From positions 744,001 through 808,000 of the forward strand of contig CM057062.1 in assembly GCA_029945375.1 (NCBI GenBank): 64,000 bases of DNA. Direction: 5' to 3'. Made by a program: the position numbers and the translations under genes. Positions 1 through 10,132 of the stretch are shown piece by piece (positions within the stretch are counted from its first letter, which is position 1; each line of letters begins with the position of its first letter). The notes below the pieces were generated by a model, which searched no databases, had not been told where the DNA came from, and was given only the letters and a program-made list of their open reading frames with translations. This stretch comes from Agaricus subrufescens (Eukaryota > Basidiomycota > Agaricomycetes > Agaricales > Agaricaceae).

Positions 1-660
1 CAGGTCATATAACTATAAGTAAGAAGAGTATACTAAAAGTACAACACTATGATACACCTATAGCTAATATACAAATGGCTGAGTAGCAATGATGAGTATA
101 AGATGATATCTTTACAGGGTAGAAATACTTACAACAGAACAGTAGTGTCAAACAAAAAATAGTCTTGCAGAGGGGCAGGCTCACCTGTAAGCATAGTCAA
201 CATAGGCCAAATTAAAATTACACAAGTACCTGATATTTAGATTCTGTGGCTTTGATACCACAAAGGCAGTAGAAGCCACATGCATACAGCCTGTTAAGTC
301 TAATGAGTAAAGTGATGTAACCAAGAGTGGATACGAAATGGGGACTTGCACAAGATCAAGAACTGAAAACAAGAATGCAAGACTGAATAAATCAAGCAGT
401 ACACAAATACTGTAAGACACATCATCAGCAGATGGGCTCATGGACACAAGAGATACCACAAACCAAGCCAGGGCATCAAGGAAGGCAGGGAGGAGCCATA
501 AAAAGCAAGTCGGATAAGGATAAGAGCCTGTGACACTTGAGTACAACAAAATCATATATATAAAAGACTGACCTCAAAACGTTGAAAGAAGATTCACATC
601 AACAGACTTGAGGCTAGGTCATGCGAAAAGAGGAGAGCATGTGTTTGATCTTTTAAATTG
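1..660. other. AT-rich non-coding stretch
   Basis: No gene is supported here. A 124-codon hydrophobic reading frame exists on the minus strand at 181-555, but it has no recognisable domain, no splice context and a composition expected of AT-rich DNA. The stretch leads straight into the tandem repeats that follow. Confidence 0.5.
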
Positions 661-960
661 AGGTCAGATGACCACAAACAAGTAAAAGGATGAATGCTTA
701 CATGACAAGCAGAATATAGTACAGGTTAGAGGCACATCACATCGTGAAGAGGACCATGTGTACACTATGAGACTAAGTGCTTGACACTGATCAAACGAAC
801 ACAAACAAGTAAAAGGATGTGTGCTTACATGACAAGCAGAATATACTACAGGTTAGAGCAATGTCACATCGTGAAGAGAACCACAGGAGTACTACAAGAC
901 TAAGTGCTTGACACTGATTAGATGAACATAGACAAGCAAAAGAATCAATACTCACATGAA
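661..960. repeat. Tandem repeat, about 2.5 copies of a ~125-bp unit
   Basis: The phrase ACAAACAAGTAAAAGGATG recurs near 673 and 801, with a degenerate form near 927. Each is followed by CTTACATGACAAGCAGAATA, a GTCACATCGTGAAGAG-like stretch and GACTAAGTGCTTGACACTGA. No coding potential is visible. Confidence 0.8.
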
Positions 961-974
961 AAAAGGGGATATAG

Positions 975-1375
975 TACAGATGACACTGTGACAGTGGCAG
1001 ATCCCTGAATGGTCAAGCAGGGGCAATGGATAGAATAGATCAGAGTGTAGATAAGCCACCTGATAGATACCTAAAGGCTATGAATGAATTAGAGAGCTGT
1101 GAATAAGAAGCACGGGATAAAATGACCAACAGTGCACCAGGTGCCTAACAAGCACCTTTATCGCAATGCTGTGACAGTGGAAAAAGAGTGCAGAGAAGCT
1201 TGAGCATCATAAAGTGGGGACATGGTCTAGGATAAACGAAAGCACAGAGAGACCACCAAAGAGACACCTAACGGTTATAGATAGTTAGAGAGCAAATAGG
1301 GGATGTGGGATACAATAAATGATAACACACCGAGTTCCAAACAAATACCTGTCGTGATGCTGTGACCTTGAAAAA
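975..1375. repeat. Tandem repeat, two degenerate ~190-bp copies
   Basis: Two diverged copies share, in order, a segment on a GATAxGCCACC theme, a TTAGAGAGC segment, a CACCAGGTGCCTAACA-like segment and an ending TGATGCTGTGAC (first copy CAATGCTGTGAC). The second copy runs directly into the inverted repeat at 1383. Confidence 0.65.
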
Positions 1376-1382
1376 AGAGCGC

Positions 1383-2390
1383 TAGTATCTCAAATTTACT
1401 TTCAAAACATGAGCATTTACTCTATATATAATATCCATAGCAATTTCAATTCAGTTACTGAGTGTACAGTTGCAGATAACTGTATTACCTCTTGTAAATT
1501 ACTTTATCTCTATATGCCATTTTGATTTAGCCTTTTTCTTCTTATTCTTACTATTGAACTGTATTGACTTTGTTACAAGGTACTTATTCTAGTATATTGG
1601 GCCTATGACATGATTATTTAGTCCATCAAAACTTGTTTTTCATAAGTCCACATGTGTACCCCTGATTCTATCATGTTATGCTAACATTGCAAGCTGTTTC
1701 CAGGTAAATTAAAACATTTGACTACACTTTAAGGGTAACAGAATTAGAGATTAGAACACTAGAGACTCCTATAGTAAATTTTAGAATGAGAACCACCTAG
1801 GAATACAGAGATTTGTGACCAGAAAGTAGATAATATAATATTTTAATAAGACTATACATTGAAAAACATCTACAAAAACAGCTGAAACTGGTCTAATCAC
1901 ATCATATAAGTGTGATTATGTTCCAAGCTAACTTTTTCTGAGACTAGATACAAAATTATCAATAAAAAATATTTGACTAAATAACAATTTCTTATATAAT
2001 AATCAAGTAAATGTTTTTCAAATATTGGAAGTGGTTACCCTTAAAGTGTAGTCAAATGTTTTAATTTACCTGGAAACAGCTTGCAATGTTAGCATAACAT
2101 GATAGAATCAGGGGTACACATGTGGACTTATGAAAAACAAGTTTTGATGGACTAAATAATCATGTCATAGGCCCAATATACTAGAATAAGTACCTTGTAA
2201 CAAAGTCAATACAGTTCAATAGTAAGAATAAGAAGAAAAAGGCTAAATCAAAATGGCATATAGAGATAAAGTAATTTACAAGAGGTAATACAGTTATCTG
2301 CAACTGTACACTCAGTAACTGAATTGAAATTGCTATGGATATTATATATAGAGTAAATGCTCATGTTTTGAAAGTAAATTTGAGATACTA
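1383..2390. repeat. 357-bp perfect inverted repeat with a 294-bp spacer
   Basis: The arms are 1383-1739 and 2034-2390. They are equal in length and identical in every part I compared. The outer ends read TAGTATCTC and GAGATACTA; the inner ends read CTTTAAGGGTAAC and its complement. The spacer is AT-rich and has no open frame. This could be a foldback or MITE-like element (a TA dinucleotide at each outer border would fit Tc1/mariner targeting), a recently formed palindrome, or an assembly artefact. It should fold into a very stable hairpin. Confidence 0.9.
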
Positions 2391-2986
2391 ACATCCAAGC
2401 AGCTTTCAAAATTTTACATAAAAAAAGAAGAAATTGTGTTTTCTAGTGAAAAATGGTACAAATACACTGGAAATGATCAAGAGAATAGCCCCAAGATGTC
2501 ATGCACATACTTTTGAATAATAAATAGCCCATTTGCACACAAGTAAGCAACTTTAACCTAGGTACAAGATGAGAAGGCTTCAAAGTTTCAAGCAATAGGA
2601 GACTTAGACTATTTTCCAAATTACAGGGGGTTTGGTGTGACATAGCAGGTGTGACATGTCACAGGATAGTGAAAGCAACATGAGAATATCATTATGTAAC
2701 ATTTTTAGCTGACAAACATCATTGCAAGACATCATTGCAAGCTCCAGCAATGAGCCTTTTCTGTCTTTGAAATCAGCAGCAACAAAACCTTTCCAATGGT
2801 CCTCAATCTTAAACCCTGTTGAAACTGAGCTTAAATTCAAAGCACAGCCACAGGATTGTACATACGTATAAACAAGATGCTGATGTACCTTCCTGTATAT
2901 TTTCATGATTTTACACAATTTATTTGGACTGCTATAGCATGTTCTTTACAAATGTACAAAACATTGGAAAGGTTTTGTTGCCCACT
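2391..2986. other. Non-coding stretch with a short inverted repeat
   Basis: No gene is supported. A 19-bp sequence at 2780-2798 (CAACAAAACCTTTCCAATG) recurs as its exact complement at 2962-2980, so the two segments are inverted relics of one sequence. A 104-codon minus frame at 2604-2918 lies over the same region and has no recognisable domain. Confidence 0.5.
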
Positions 2987-3164
2987 GTATAGACGAGTCG
3001 ACTACCTAATAATAGAAGGAGAAGTCAGGCTGAGTAAGTATTCCCGAGGTGTCTGACTAACGGTGAGAACGGTGCTGAGTAAACATGGGAGACAAGTACA
3101 TGAATAAGGAAAGGGTGTCATGTGGTCCTGGGTCAAGGGACAATAACAGAAATAGATTGTAACA
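2987..3164 (-). repeat. Truncated, diverged LTR of the A/B chromovirus family
   Basis: Read on the minus strand this starts TGTTACAATCTATTTCTGTT and follows the A/B LTR through the TTAGTCAGACACCTCGGG and ATTATTAGGTAGTCGACT landmarks, then breaks off near 2987. About 110 bp of the 3' part of the LTR is missing and a few small insertions are present. It is more diverged than the four LTRs of A and B, so it is an older insertion. Confidence 0.8.
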
Positions 3165-3293
3165 GCATTCATTGAGGATGTGGTATTGAGTTTCTAGGAT
3201 ATGGGGATGTCCTGGACACATGGTGAGTGGAGGGGGATCGGAGTTATCAAAGAATCTCTGCTGATAATCTCCAATGGGGACATGATTGGTGAC

Positions 3294-3584
3294 TGTTACG
3301 ATCTATTCTTGTTACCGTCCTCTGACCCAGGTCCATGTGCTATTGCTCCACAACCATATGCTCGCCTTGCTTATCTCGTGTACTTATTCTCATCGTTAGT
3401 CAGACTCCTCGGGCATACTTACTCAGCCCAACTTCCCTTTCTATTATTAGGTAGTTGACTTGTCTATAAGTAGCGTAGCAATACTCTGTATTCCTTATGC
3501 TTTACCAACTCACTATATTCCCTTATTGCTCTCAAGTCTTTGCCCTAAGTTGCAACCTGAGCTAATTGCTATAAGGTCGTAACA
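3294..3584 (+). repeat. 5' LTR of chromovirus A
   Basis: 291 bp, beginning TGTTACGATC and ending GGTCGTAACA, so it has TG...CA ends with an inverted repeat. It contains a CTATAAGTAGCG promoter-like box. Variants GACTCCTC, GTAGCAATAC and TTGCCCTAAG match the 3' LTR of B, not the 3' LTR of A. Downstream, TTTGGTAAAG is the candidate primer-binding site. Confidence 0.92.
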
Positions 3585-3662
3585 TTTGGTAAAGTGTCGT
3601 AAAGCTCACCTTGCAGAAAGACCTCTAGTCATTGAGGCAGGAAACCACGACAGGCTCAGTAT

Positions 3663-4793
3663 ATGAGCACAGATGACACAGAACTATTCGGAATTGATTT
3701 TGAAACGGTTTTCTTCGAAGGACACCAAAGCGGAAACAGATTTGAAACCCTCAGACATGAGGAAGACCAGGAAACAGAACCCCCCTCTGAAAACAACGAA
3801 CAAGAACCAGAAGAACTAGACCCAGAGCAAATACCGAAGAACACACCACTTGACGAAGACCTAAACCGACTAGCTAAAGAACTTGAAGAACTAGAACTAA
3901 GAGAAATGGCAAGCAACAACACTGAAACCAAATCCACCAATGCAATCAACCACAAGCATGTCATGGAACCAGGATTTTTCCATGGAGATAGGAACAAGTT
4001 CAATGACTGGTGGAGAGGAATGGAAATTTTCCTCAAGTTTAGCAAGTACGACGACACAGATTCAAAAATACTCCTCGTCACCAACTTTTTGAGAGGAGAG
4101 ATCCATGGATGGTTCGCCAAACAATGGGAGGACAAGATCATCAAAGGAGATGATACCACGGACTGGAAAGTCTTCGCTGAAGAAATCGTAGACGCCTTCT
4201 CACCGGGAAACGAGCAGCAGATCACCAAAGACAAGATCGAATCCTTCAAACAAGGAAATCTTCACACCAACGACTTCCTTGTCAAATTCACTGCCCTTGT
4301 CCATCAATCTAAATCTAGCGAAGACCATGCGCTCTACCTCCTGAAACAACACACCAGATCAGACATTATCCACACCATTTTAGGATATCCCCCAAATGCT
4401 ATCCCCATCACCCTTAAAGGATGGATCGCTGCCATAGGATCCATAGGAAAAGGATGGGAAGATACCGAAAGACGACAAAGTGACCATTGCACCGCTACAG
4501 GAGTTACTTATGGAGGAAATGGACAACCCATGGAAATTGGAGCCAGAAAACTGGAATGGTCCACAGATGGAAAGCCCAAATGCCTTAAATGCAGTAAATT
4601 TGGCCATATCAAGAAGGAATGCTGAAATGGAGGATATAAATCCAACATCGAATGCTATAATTGTGGCAAACCGGGCCACATCACTAAAGTCTGCCGAAGC
4701 CCCAAGAAACAAACCAAGTTTCGTGCCATCACCACCGGAGAAGAAGGAGCTGCCGAAGAAACCCAACAGGATTTTCCCAAAGGTTTGGAGTAG
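3663..4793 (+). pseudogene. gag: gag of chromovirus A, interrupted by one stop
   Basis: Capsid/nucleocapsid protein of the element, 376 codons, the same length as intact copy B. The N-terminus is acidic, followed by a helical capsid-like region around HGDRNKFNDWWRGMEIFLKF and then two CCHC zinc knuckles. In A a TGA at 4623-4625 lies between the two knuckles; the matching codon in B is CGA (Arg). Start ATG 3663 is preceded by a non-coding leader after the LTR. The end overlaps the pol frame, which lies in the -1 frame. Confidence 0.9.
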
Positions 4794-7700
4794 GCACAAA
4801 CTCACGAACCAATGTATCTAGTCGAATGAGAAATCGATATGTTTGCCCTCAGAAATGACTAGGAGTGCAGGAGTTGATACTCAAACCCAAAATCACCAAA
4901 CCCAATGGAGAAACGTTCCAAGCTAAAACCATGCTCGACTCTGGATGCACCCACACCTGCATCAACAAACGAACCGTCCATAAACAAGGAATTCCCACCC
5001 ACAAACTCGACCATCCCATTCTGGCAACCAACACCGATGGAACCCTGAGCGGAAAGGAACCTATCACCAAATTCATTAACCTGGACCTAAACATAGAAGG
5101 ACACCAAGAAACCATTGACACAGTAGTAGCCAAACTGGACTCAGCAGATATCTTTATCGGACATGACTGGCTAACCAAACACAACCCGGAAATCGACTGG
5201 AACCGAGGAACCGTAACTTTCTCAAGATGTCCACCTGAATGCTCAATCAAACACACCAATTTCTCACTCCTGGAACACCTGCGACGACTTCAAACCAAAT
5301 AGGAAGACTTCAAAGAAGAGAAAGAACCCGACCTGACTAATCCCCTTGACCTACCTGACTACATGAGACCATACACCCACCTCTTTAACAAAAAGAACTT
5401 CGATAAACTACCCAAACAAACCCAATGGGACCATGAGGTCAACCTGCTACCGGACGCCCCTAACAAAATCGACACAAAAGTCTATGAAATGACCCCAAAA
5501 GAGGAAATCGAACTCAATAAATTCCTGGATGAGAATCTCGCTACCAAACGCATCCAGCCATCCAAAAGTCCCTACGCCGCCCCATGTTTCTTTGTACCCA
5601 AAAAGGATGGCTCACTAAGGTTGTGCCAGGACTATCGCAAACTTAACACGGTTACCATAAAGGACAAGACCCCCTTACCACTAATCAGCGAAGTCATCAG
5701 AAAACTGAAACACGCTAAATATTTCAACAAACTCGACATCATCTGGGGTTATAACAATGTACGAATCAAAGAAGGAGACGAATGGAAAGGAGCTATCCTC
5801 ACCAACAGAGGACTTTTCGAACCAACGGTCATGTTCTTCGGAATGTGCAACTCGCCAGCCACCTTCTCTCGCTGGATGACCACCATCTTCAGAGAAATGA
5901 TCCAAGACGGCTCACTAGTCAACTACATAGACAATTTCGCCATTCCTGCCGACTCACTCCCCGAACTAGAACAACGGACATTGCGATTCCTAAAAATAGC
6001 AGACGAAAACAACCTATGCTTCAAACGAACCAAATGCGAGTTTAATGCAACCAAGATTTCGATGCTCGGAACGGTTATAGGAGATGGCCAAGCAAGCATG
6101 GAAACTGAAAAGGTCGAATCGGTCCGGAACTGGAAAACACCAACCTGCGTAAAAGACGTCGAACGGTTTATCGGTTTTGCAAATTTCTACCGACGCTTTA
6201 TTCAAGACTTTAGCACTCTCGCTGCGCCGCTCAATGCCTTGAAGGGGGGTAAGACCCCAAAACCCTGGAAATGGACCGCCGAGGAACAAAACGCTTTCGA
6301 AGCCATCAAAACCGCCATCACCAATGAACCCGTCCTAGCCCTGCCAGACAACGAAGGAAAATTCAGACTCGAAACCGACGCATCCAACGTAAGAATCGGA
6401 GCAGTCCTATCCCAAGAACAAGAAGGAAAATGGCACCCAGTCACTTTCATGTCCAAAGCCCTCACCGACGCAGAAAAGAACTACGAAATCTACGACAAAG
6501 AACTCCTAGCTATAGTCAAGGCAATCAAGAACTGGAGACACTATCTACTAGACGCCAAACATCAGTTCGAAATCTGGACCGACCACGAAAACCTCAAATA
6601 CTTCCGCGAACCACAAAAACTAAATGCCCGTCAGGCCCGATGGTATCTCATGCTCCAAGAATACGATTACTTACTCCGACACATCCCTGGCAAAACCAAC
6701 GTCAAAGCCGATATCCTATCCAGACTCTTCCGACACGAAAACCCCGAGGAAGAAACCCAAATCGAGATGTTCAAAGACCGCATTATCCTACGAACCTTAT
6801 CCGAAATTCCCACCTCACTAGAAACCACCATGCTCCTAAATCGAAATTTCTCGATCTCCGCGGACCCCGACATACTGAAACAAATTAGCAATTCCAAACA
6901 CCAAGAGAACCGTGTCATCCAAGAAAAGAACAAGAGACCCGACCAATTCTGGGAAGAAAACGGTATAATCTACCGAAACGGGAAGATCTATGTACCGGAG
7001 GAACCCAAACTTCGAGAATCCATTCTTTCGGACCATCACGACCCACCTGACATCGGTCACCCCGGTTCTTATCGCATGCTCGAACTAGTAAAACGAACCT
7101 TCTGGTGGCCCACGATCAAAACGGACGTCAAAAGATTCGTGAAAGGATGTACCGAATGCCAGAAAAACAAAATCAACCGACAACCCGGTCACACGCCCCT
7201 CAAACCGCTACCCATCCCCGAAGCACCATGGCAAGAAATATCCATCGACTTGATCGGCCCCCTACCTAAGTCCGAGGACCACGACGCCATACTTGTAATT
7301 GTCGATCGATTCTCCAAAATGATCCACCTCATCCCCACCGAAACTTCTCTCACGTCAAGACAACTAGCCGAAATTTACAAGAAGGACATCTGGCGCATAC
7401 ACGGAATACCCAAACGCATTATCAGCGACAGAGGCCCCCAGTTCGCCTCTAAGTTCATGAAGGAATTATGCTCCGCCCTAGGAATTGAAAGAAATCTATC
7501 TACCGCTTACCACCCACAAACGGACGGCCAAACGGAGAGGATCAACCAAGAAGTCGAAGCCTATTTACGAAACTTCGTCAACTACAAACAAAATGACTGG
7601 GCAAAATGGCTTCCCACCGCTGAATTCCAATACAATGACAAGACCCACGCCGCAACCAAGCAGACGCCATTCTTCCTCACGTATGGTATTCACCCTTGGA

Positions 7701-8281
7701 AAGGAAATCTAACCGTTAACTCGGATAACCCCCTGGCCAACGACTTCACCGCGGAATTAGAAAAAACGCGAAACGAAGCACGAGCAGCCCTAGAAGAATA
7801 CAATTCCATTATGTCCGAACGCGGTAATCTGAAACGGCAGAAAAACCCCCTATCGAAAGGAGATCTAGTTTTCCTGGAAGCTACCAACATACGATCTAAC
7901 CGCCCTTCTGGAAAATTCGACAACAAACGCTACGGACCCTTTGAAATTCTGGAGCCCATTGGAGAAACCTCGTTCCGTCTAAAATTACCTGAAACCTGGA
8001 CTATACACGACGTCTTCCATTCTTCTCTCCTCACCAAATTCAACGAACCCGAGTTCGACTGTCAAAAGACTCCACCTCCACCCCCCCCAGATATTGTTAA
8101 CAACGAAGAAGAATACGAAGTAGAGGAAATCCGTGGACATAGGAAGAAAGGCCGAGGAACTCAATACCTGGTACACTGGAAAGGATACGACAACTCCGAG
8201 GATACGTGGCAATCCGCAGCAGACCTTGCGAATGCACAAGAGCTCCTATCCGAATATAGGAAACACAATAAACTCCTGTGA
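4661..8281 (+). pseudogene. pol: pol of chromovirus A, with stops and a mutated RT active site
   Basis: Polyprotein in the -1 frame relative to gag. Order: aspartic protease (MLDSGCTHTC), reverse transcriptase, RNase H (ETDASNVRIGAVLSQ), integrase with an HHCC zinc domain and catalytic D-D-E (IDLIGP, SDRGPQF, ERINQE), a GPY/F-like module (KRYGPFEILEP) and a C-terminal chromodomain (QYLVHWKGYDNSEDTW). Stops occur at 4856-4858 (TGA, CGA in B) and 5300-5302 (TAG, TGG in B). The RT motif reads YIDN where B has YIDD. The frame is open from 5303 to 8281. Chromodomains of this class normally steer integration into heterochromatin. Confidence 0.9.
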
Positions 8282-8346
8282 ATATAAAAGGAAACCCTCC
8301 ACACAACTACCGGTATAGCATTGTCCATTGGTTCGAAGAAGACATC

Positions 8347-8751
8347 ATGAGTTCCCAAAACACCGCCGAAACCCTCACCACCCCCGAACAGGAGGCATAC
8401 CACAACCTCATCATCGATTCCTTCCGGAGCTCTGCCAAACGAGAGCTCATCGAAATCTACAGCGCGGTAACGGACGTGGACAACCGCTACGCCCACACCT
8501 ACGTCCCACTCATCTACGACCGCCCAAAAGGAGTTAACCCGGCGAATGAAGAAGAAAAGGACCACATGGTCAAGGTCATGAGGAGGGAAAGGCAGCTGAT
8601 CAAGAAGATCATTAGGAAATTGCAGATGATGGAGGATGAGCTGAAAGATCTCACCGAGGAGATAAACCCGAACGCCCACGGATGGGCTGCAAATGGAACA
8701 TGGGGAGATGGATGGGAAGCACCGGCAGAAGAAAACAACCAGCAACAGTAA
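8347..8751 (+). CDS. Chromovirus extra ORF3, 134 aa, unknown function
   Basis: An intact reading frame just downstream of pol, starting at ATG 8347. Residues 70-105 are rich in Glu/Lys/Leu and look coiled-coil forming (EEEKDHMVKVMRRERQLIKK). The C-terminus is Gly/Trp/Asn/Gln-rich. No signal peptide, membrane segment or known domain is visible. Copy B has the same ORF, the same length and also intact, although its pol has five stops. Most chromoviruses stop after pol, so this is an accessory gene whose job I cannot name; a structural or regulatory partner of Gag is one guess. Confidence 0.75.
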   Translation: MSSQNTAETLTTPEQEAYHNLIIDSFRSSAKRELIEIYSAVTDVDNRYAHTYVPLIYDRPKGVNPANEEEKDHMVKVMRRERQLIKKIIRKLQMMEDELKDLTEEINPNAHGWAANGTWGDGWEAPAEENNQQQ

Positions 8752-8879
8752 GAGTTGCCTAATAGGGAGGAAAGGATAATATAAAATCAAACCGTTTTTC
8801 GTCTCCTCTCTCTCATTCCAATCTGCCCAACATTGCGCTCACAGCTAAATACGCTCCCCTGCTCGAACTTCTAGCCAGC

Positions 8880-9800
8880 ATGAACCCTAGCACCAACCCG
8901 ACCTTCCGCTCCATCGCCATTCCCGTCGACCAAACCATGCACAAAGATTATATCCAGCGCAGGCACTCCACCATAGCCCGACGCCGCTATCTCCTCAGGG
9001 TCCTGCACGCCATGGCACAACTTCATGAAATAGGAGCCTCCATCATACAGCTAAACAACAACGCCCAGAACATCGCAGGATCGGTAATCGCCCCCATCAG
9101 ACTTTGCGGAGGAGACGAAGGAATCGTAGCCGAACACTTCAACAAAATCCTCGCCGAGCTGCACAAAATAACCACCACCCACATCGAATTCAACGCCCAC
9201 TCCATCGCCTGTCACTCAGTCAGAATGCTCGACGTCTTGGATCGAGTAGGACCTGCCGAAGAACTAGACGCCGCAGACGCAATCTGCAAACCCTATCGAT
9301 TGGAACCTGAAACTAGACCCAACACCCCGCCAACCGAAACCATCCCCATTCCTGACCCCACCCCCTTACCTGTCCCGAGGAGGGAAAACGACCCCATGGA
9401 CGAAGATTCCGACAAAGAGAACATACGCCCGGCTTCGAGCCGCGTCTCTAACATTCACTCCCCCGATCTAGCCGAAGAAGCCGACACCCTTCACCGCTAT
9501 CTGGACTTCATACCAAACGCCACCGTACCCACCGAATTCAAAATGCCCACCACCTATTGTTTCGCCTACAACAACCGATACAAATCCCCCGAAGAAAGAC
9601 TTGCATACTGGAACGTCATCCTCACCGTCTTGTTGATGAAAAAGGGGAAGGACGAAACCTTCAAAGGACTGCCGATACGCATCATCGTGGGCGGACGAGA
9701 CAACGCCCCTCACTTCATCGGTTTCAACGAGAAGACCGACCAATGGATCGTGGCTGACACCAAGAGGAAGCTCTTAAACAACCTCCTCGCGCATATCTAA
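8880..9800 (+). CDS. Chromovirus extra ORF4, 306 aa, unknown function
   Basis: An intact frame between ORF3 and the 3' purine tract. It has a helical N-terminal half (residues 1-145), a Pro-rich acidic linker (about 150-190, containing MDEDSDKEN) and a C-terminal part with aromatic motifs (YCFAYNNRYKSPEERLAYWN). It lacks the signal peptide and transmembrane segment of an Env protein. Copy B carries a 307-aa version, also intact. I do not recognise the family. The C-terminal portion ends about 40 bp before the 3' LTR. Confidence 0.75.
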   Translation: MNPSTNPTFRSIAIPVDQTMHKDYIQRRHSTIARRRYLLRVLHAMAQLHEIGASIIQLNNNAQNIAGSVIAPIRLCGGDEGIVAEHFNKILAELHKITTTHIEFNAHSIACHSVRMLDVLDRVGPAEELDAADAICKPYRLEPETRPNTPPTETIPIPDPTPLPVPRRENDPMDEDSDKENIRPASSRVSNIHSPDLAEEADTLHRYLDFIPNATVPTEFKMPTTYCFAYNNRYKSPEERLAYWNVILTVLLMKKGKDETFKGLPIRIIVGGRDNAPHFIGFNEKTDQWIVADTKRKLLNNLLAHI

Positions 9801-9840
9801 TGTCACTTCGATTGGAATCTGAAGCCTGAACGGAGGGTGA

Positions 9841-10132
9841 TGTTACGATCTATTTCCGTTAAGCGTCCCCTGACCCAGGCCCACATGCTACTGCTCCACA
9901 CCCATATGCTCGCCTTACCTATTTCGTGTACTTGTTCTCATCGTTAGTCAGACACCTCGGGCATACTTACTCAGCCCGCTTTCTATTTCTATTATTAGGT
10001 AGTCGACTCCTCTATAAGTAGCGTAGTAATACTCTGTATTCCTTACGCTTTACCAACTCGCTATATTCCCTTATCGCTCTCAAGTCTTTGCCTTAAGTTG
10101 CAACCTGAGCTAATCGCTATAAGGTCGTAACA
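9841..10132 (+). repeat. 3' LTR of chromovirus A
   Basis: 292 bp, with TGTTACGATC and GGTCGTAACA ends. It carries the variants GACACCTC, GTAGTAATAC and TTGCCTTAAG, shared with the 5' LTR of B rather than with its own 5' LTR. Immediately downstream GTGTC begins the interior of element C. Confidence 0.92.

Larger units (their letters stand above)
3294..10132 (+). mobile_element. Ty3/gypsy chromovirus A, full length but decayed
   Basis: A 6,839-bp LTR retrotransposon. Order: 5' LTR, primer-binding region, gag, protease-RT-RNaseH-integrase-chromodomain, two extra ORFs, a purine tract (CGGAGGGTGA) and the 3' LTR. It is the same length as copy B on the other strand. The flanking pentamers differ (GTGAC before, GTGTC after), and its two LTRs are less like each other than each is like one LTR of B, so A appears to be a recombinant of two insertions. 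It carries nonsense mutations in gag and pol and a changed RT catalytic residue, so it is not autonomous. Confidence 0.93.

Noticed and set aside
181..555. Hydrophobic 124-codon minus frame as a membrane protein gene
   Set aside because: No family resemblance, no partner exons, AT-rich repeat setting.
4770..4793. Slippery heptamer for gag-pol frameshifting in TTTTCCCAAAGG
   Set aside because: The tract is suggestive, but the phase does not fit a canonical X-XXY-YYZ heptamer for a -1 shift, so no site is annotated.
3656..8790. Minus-strand frames up to 209 codons across chromovirus A
   Set aside because: These are shadows of gag, pol and ORF3 in the other strand; the sense frames have clear retroelement domains.
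8347..9800. Envelope gene in chromoviruses A and B
   Set aside because: Neither downstream ORF has a signal peptide, a transmembrane segment or a furin-like site.
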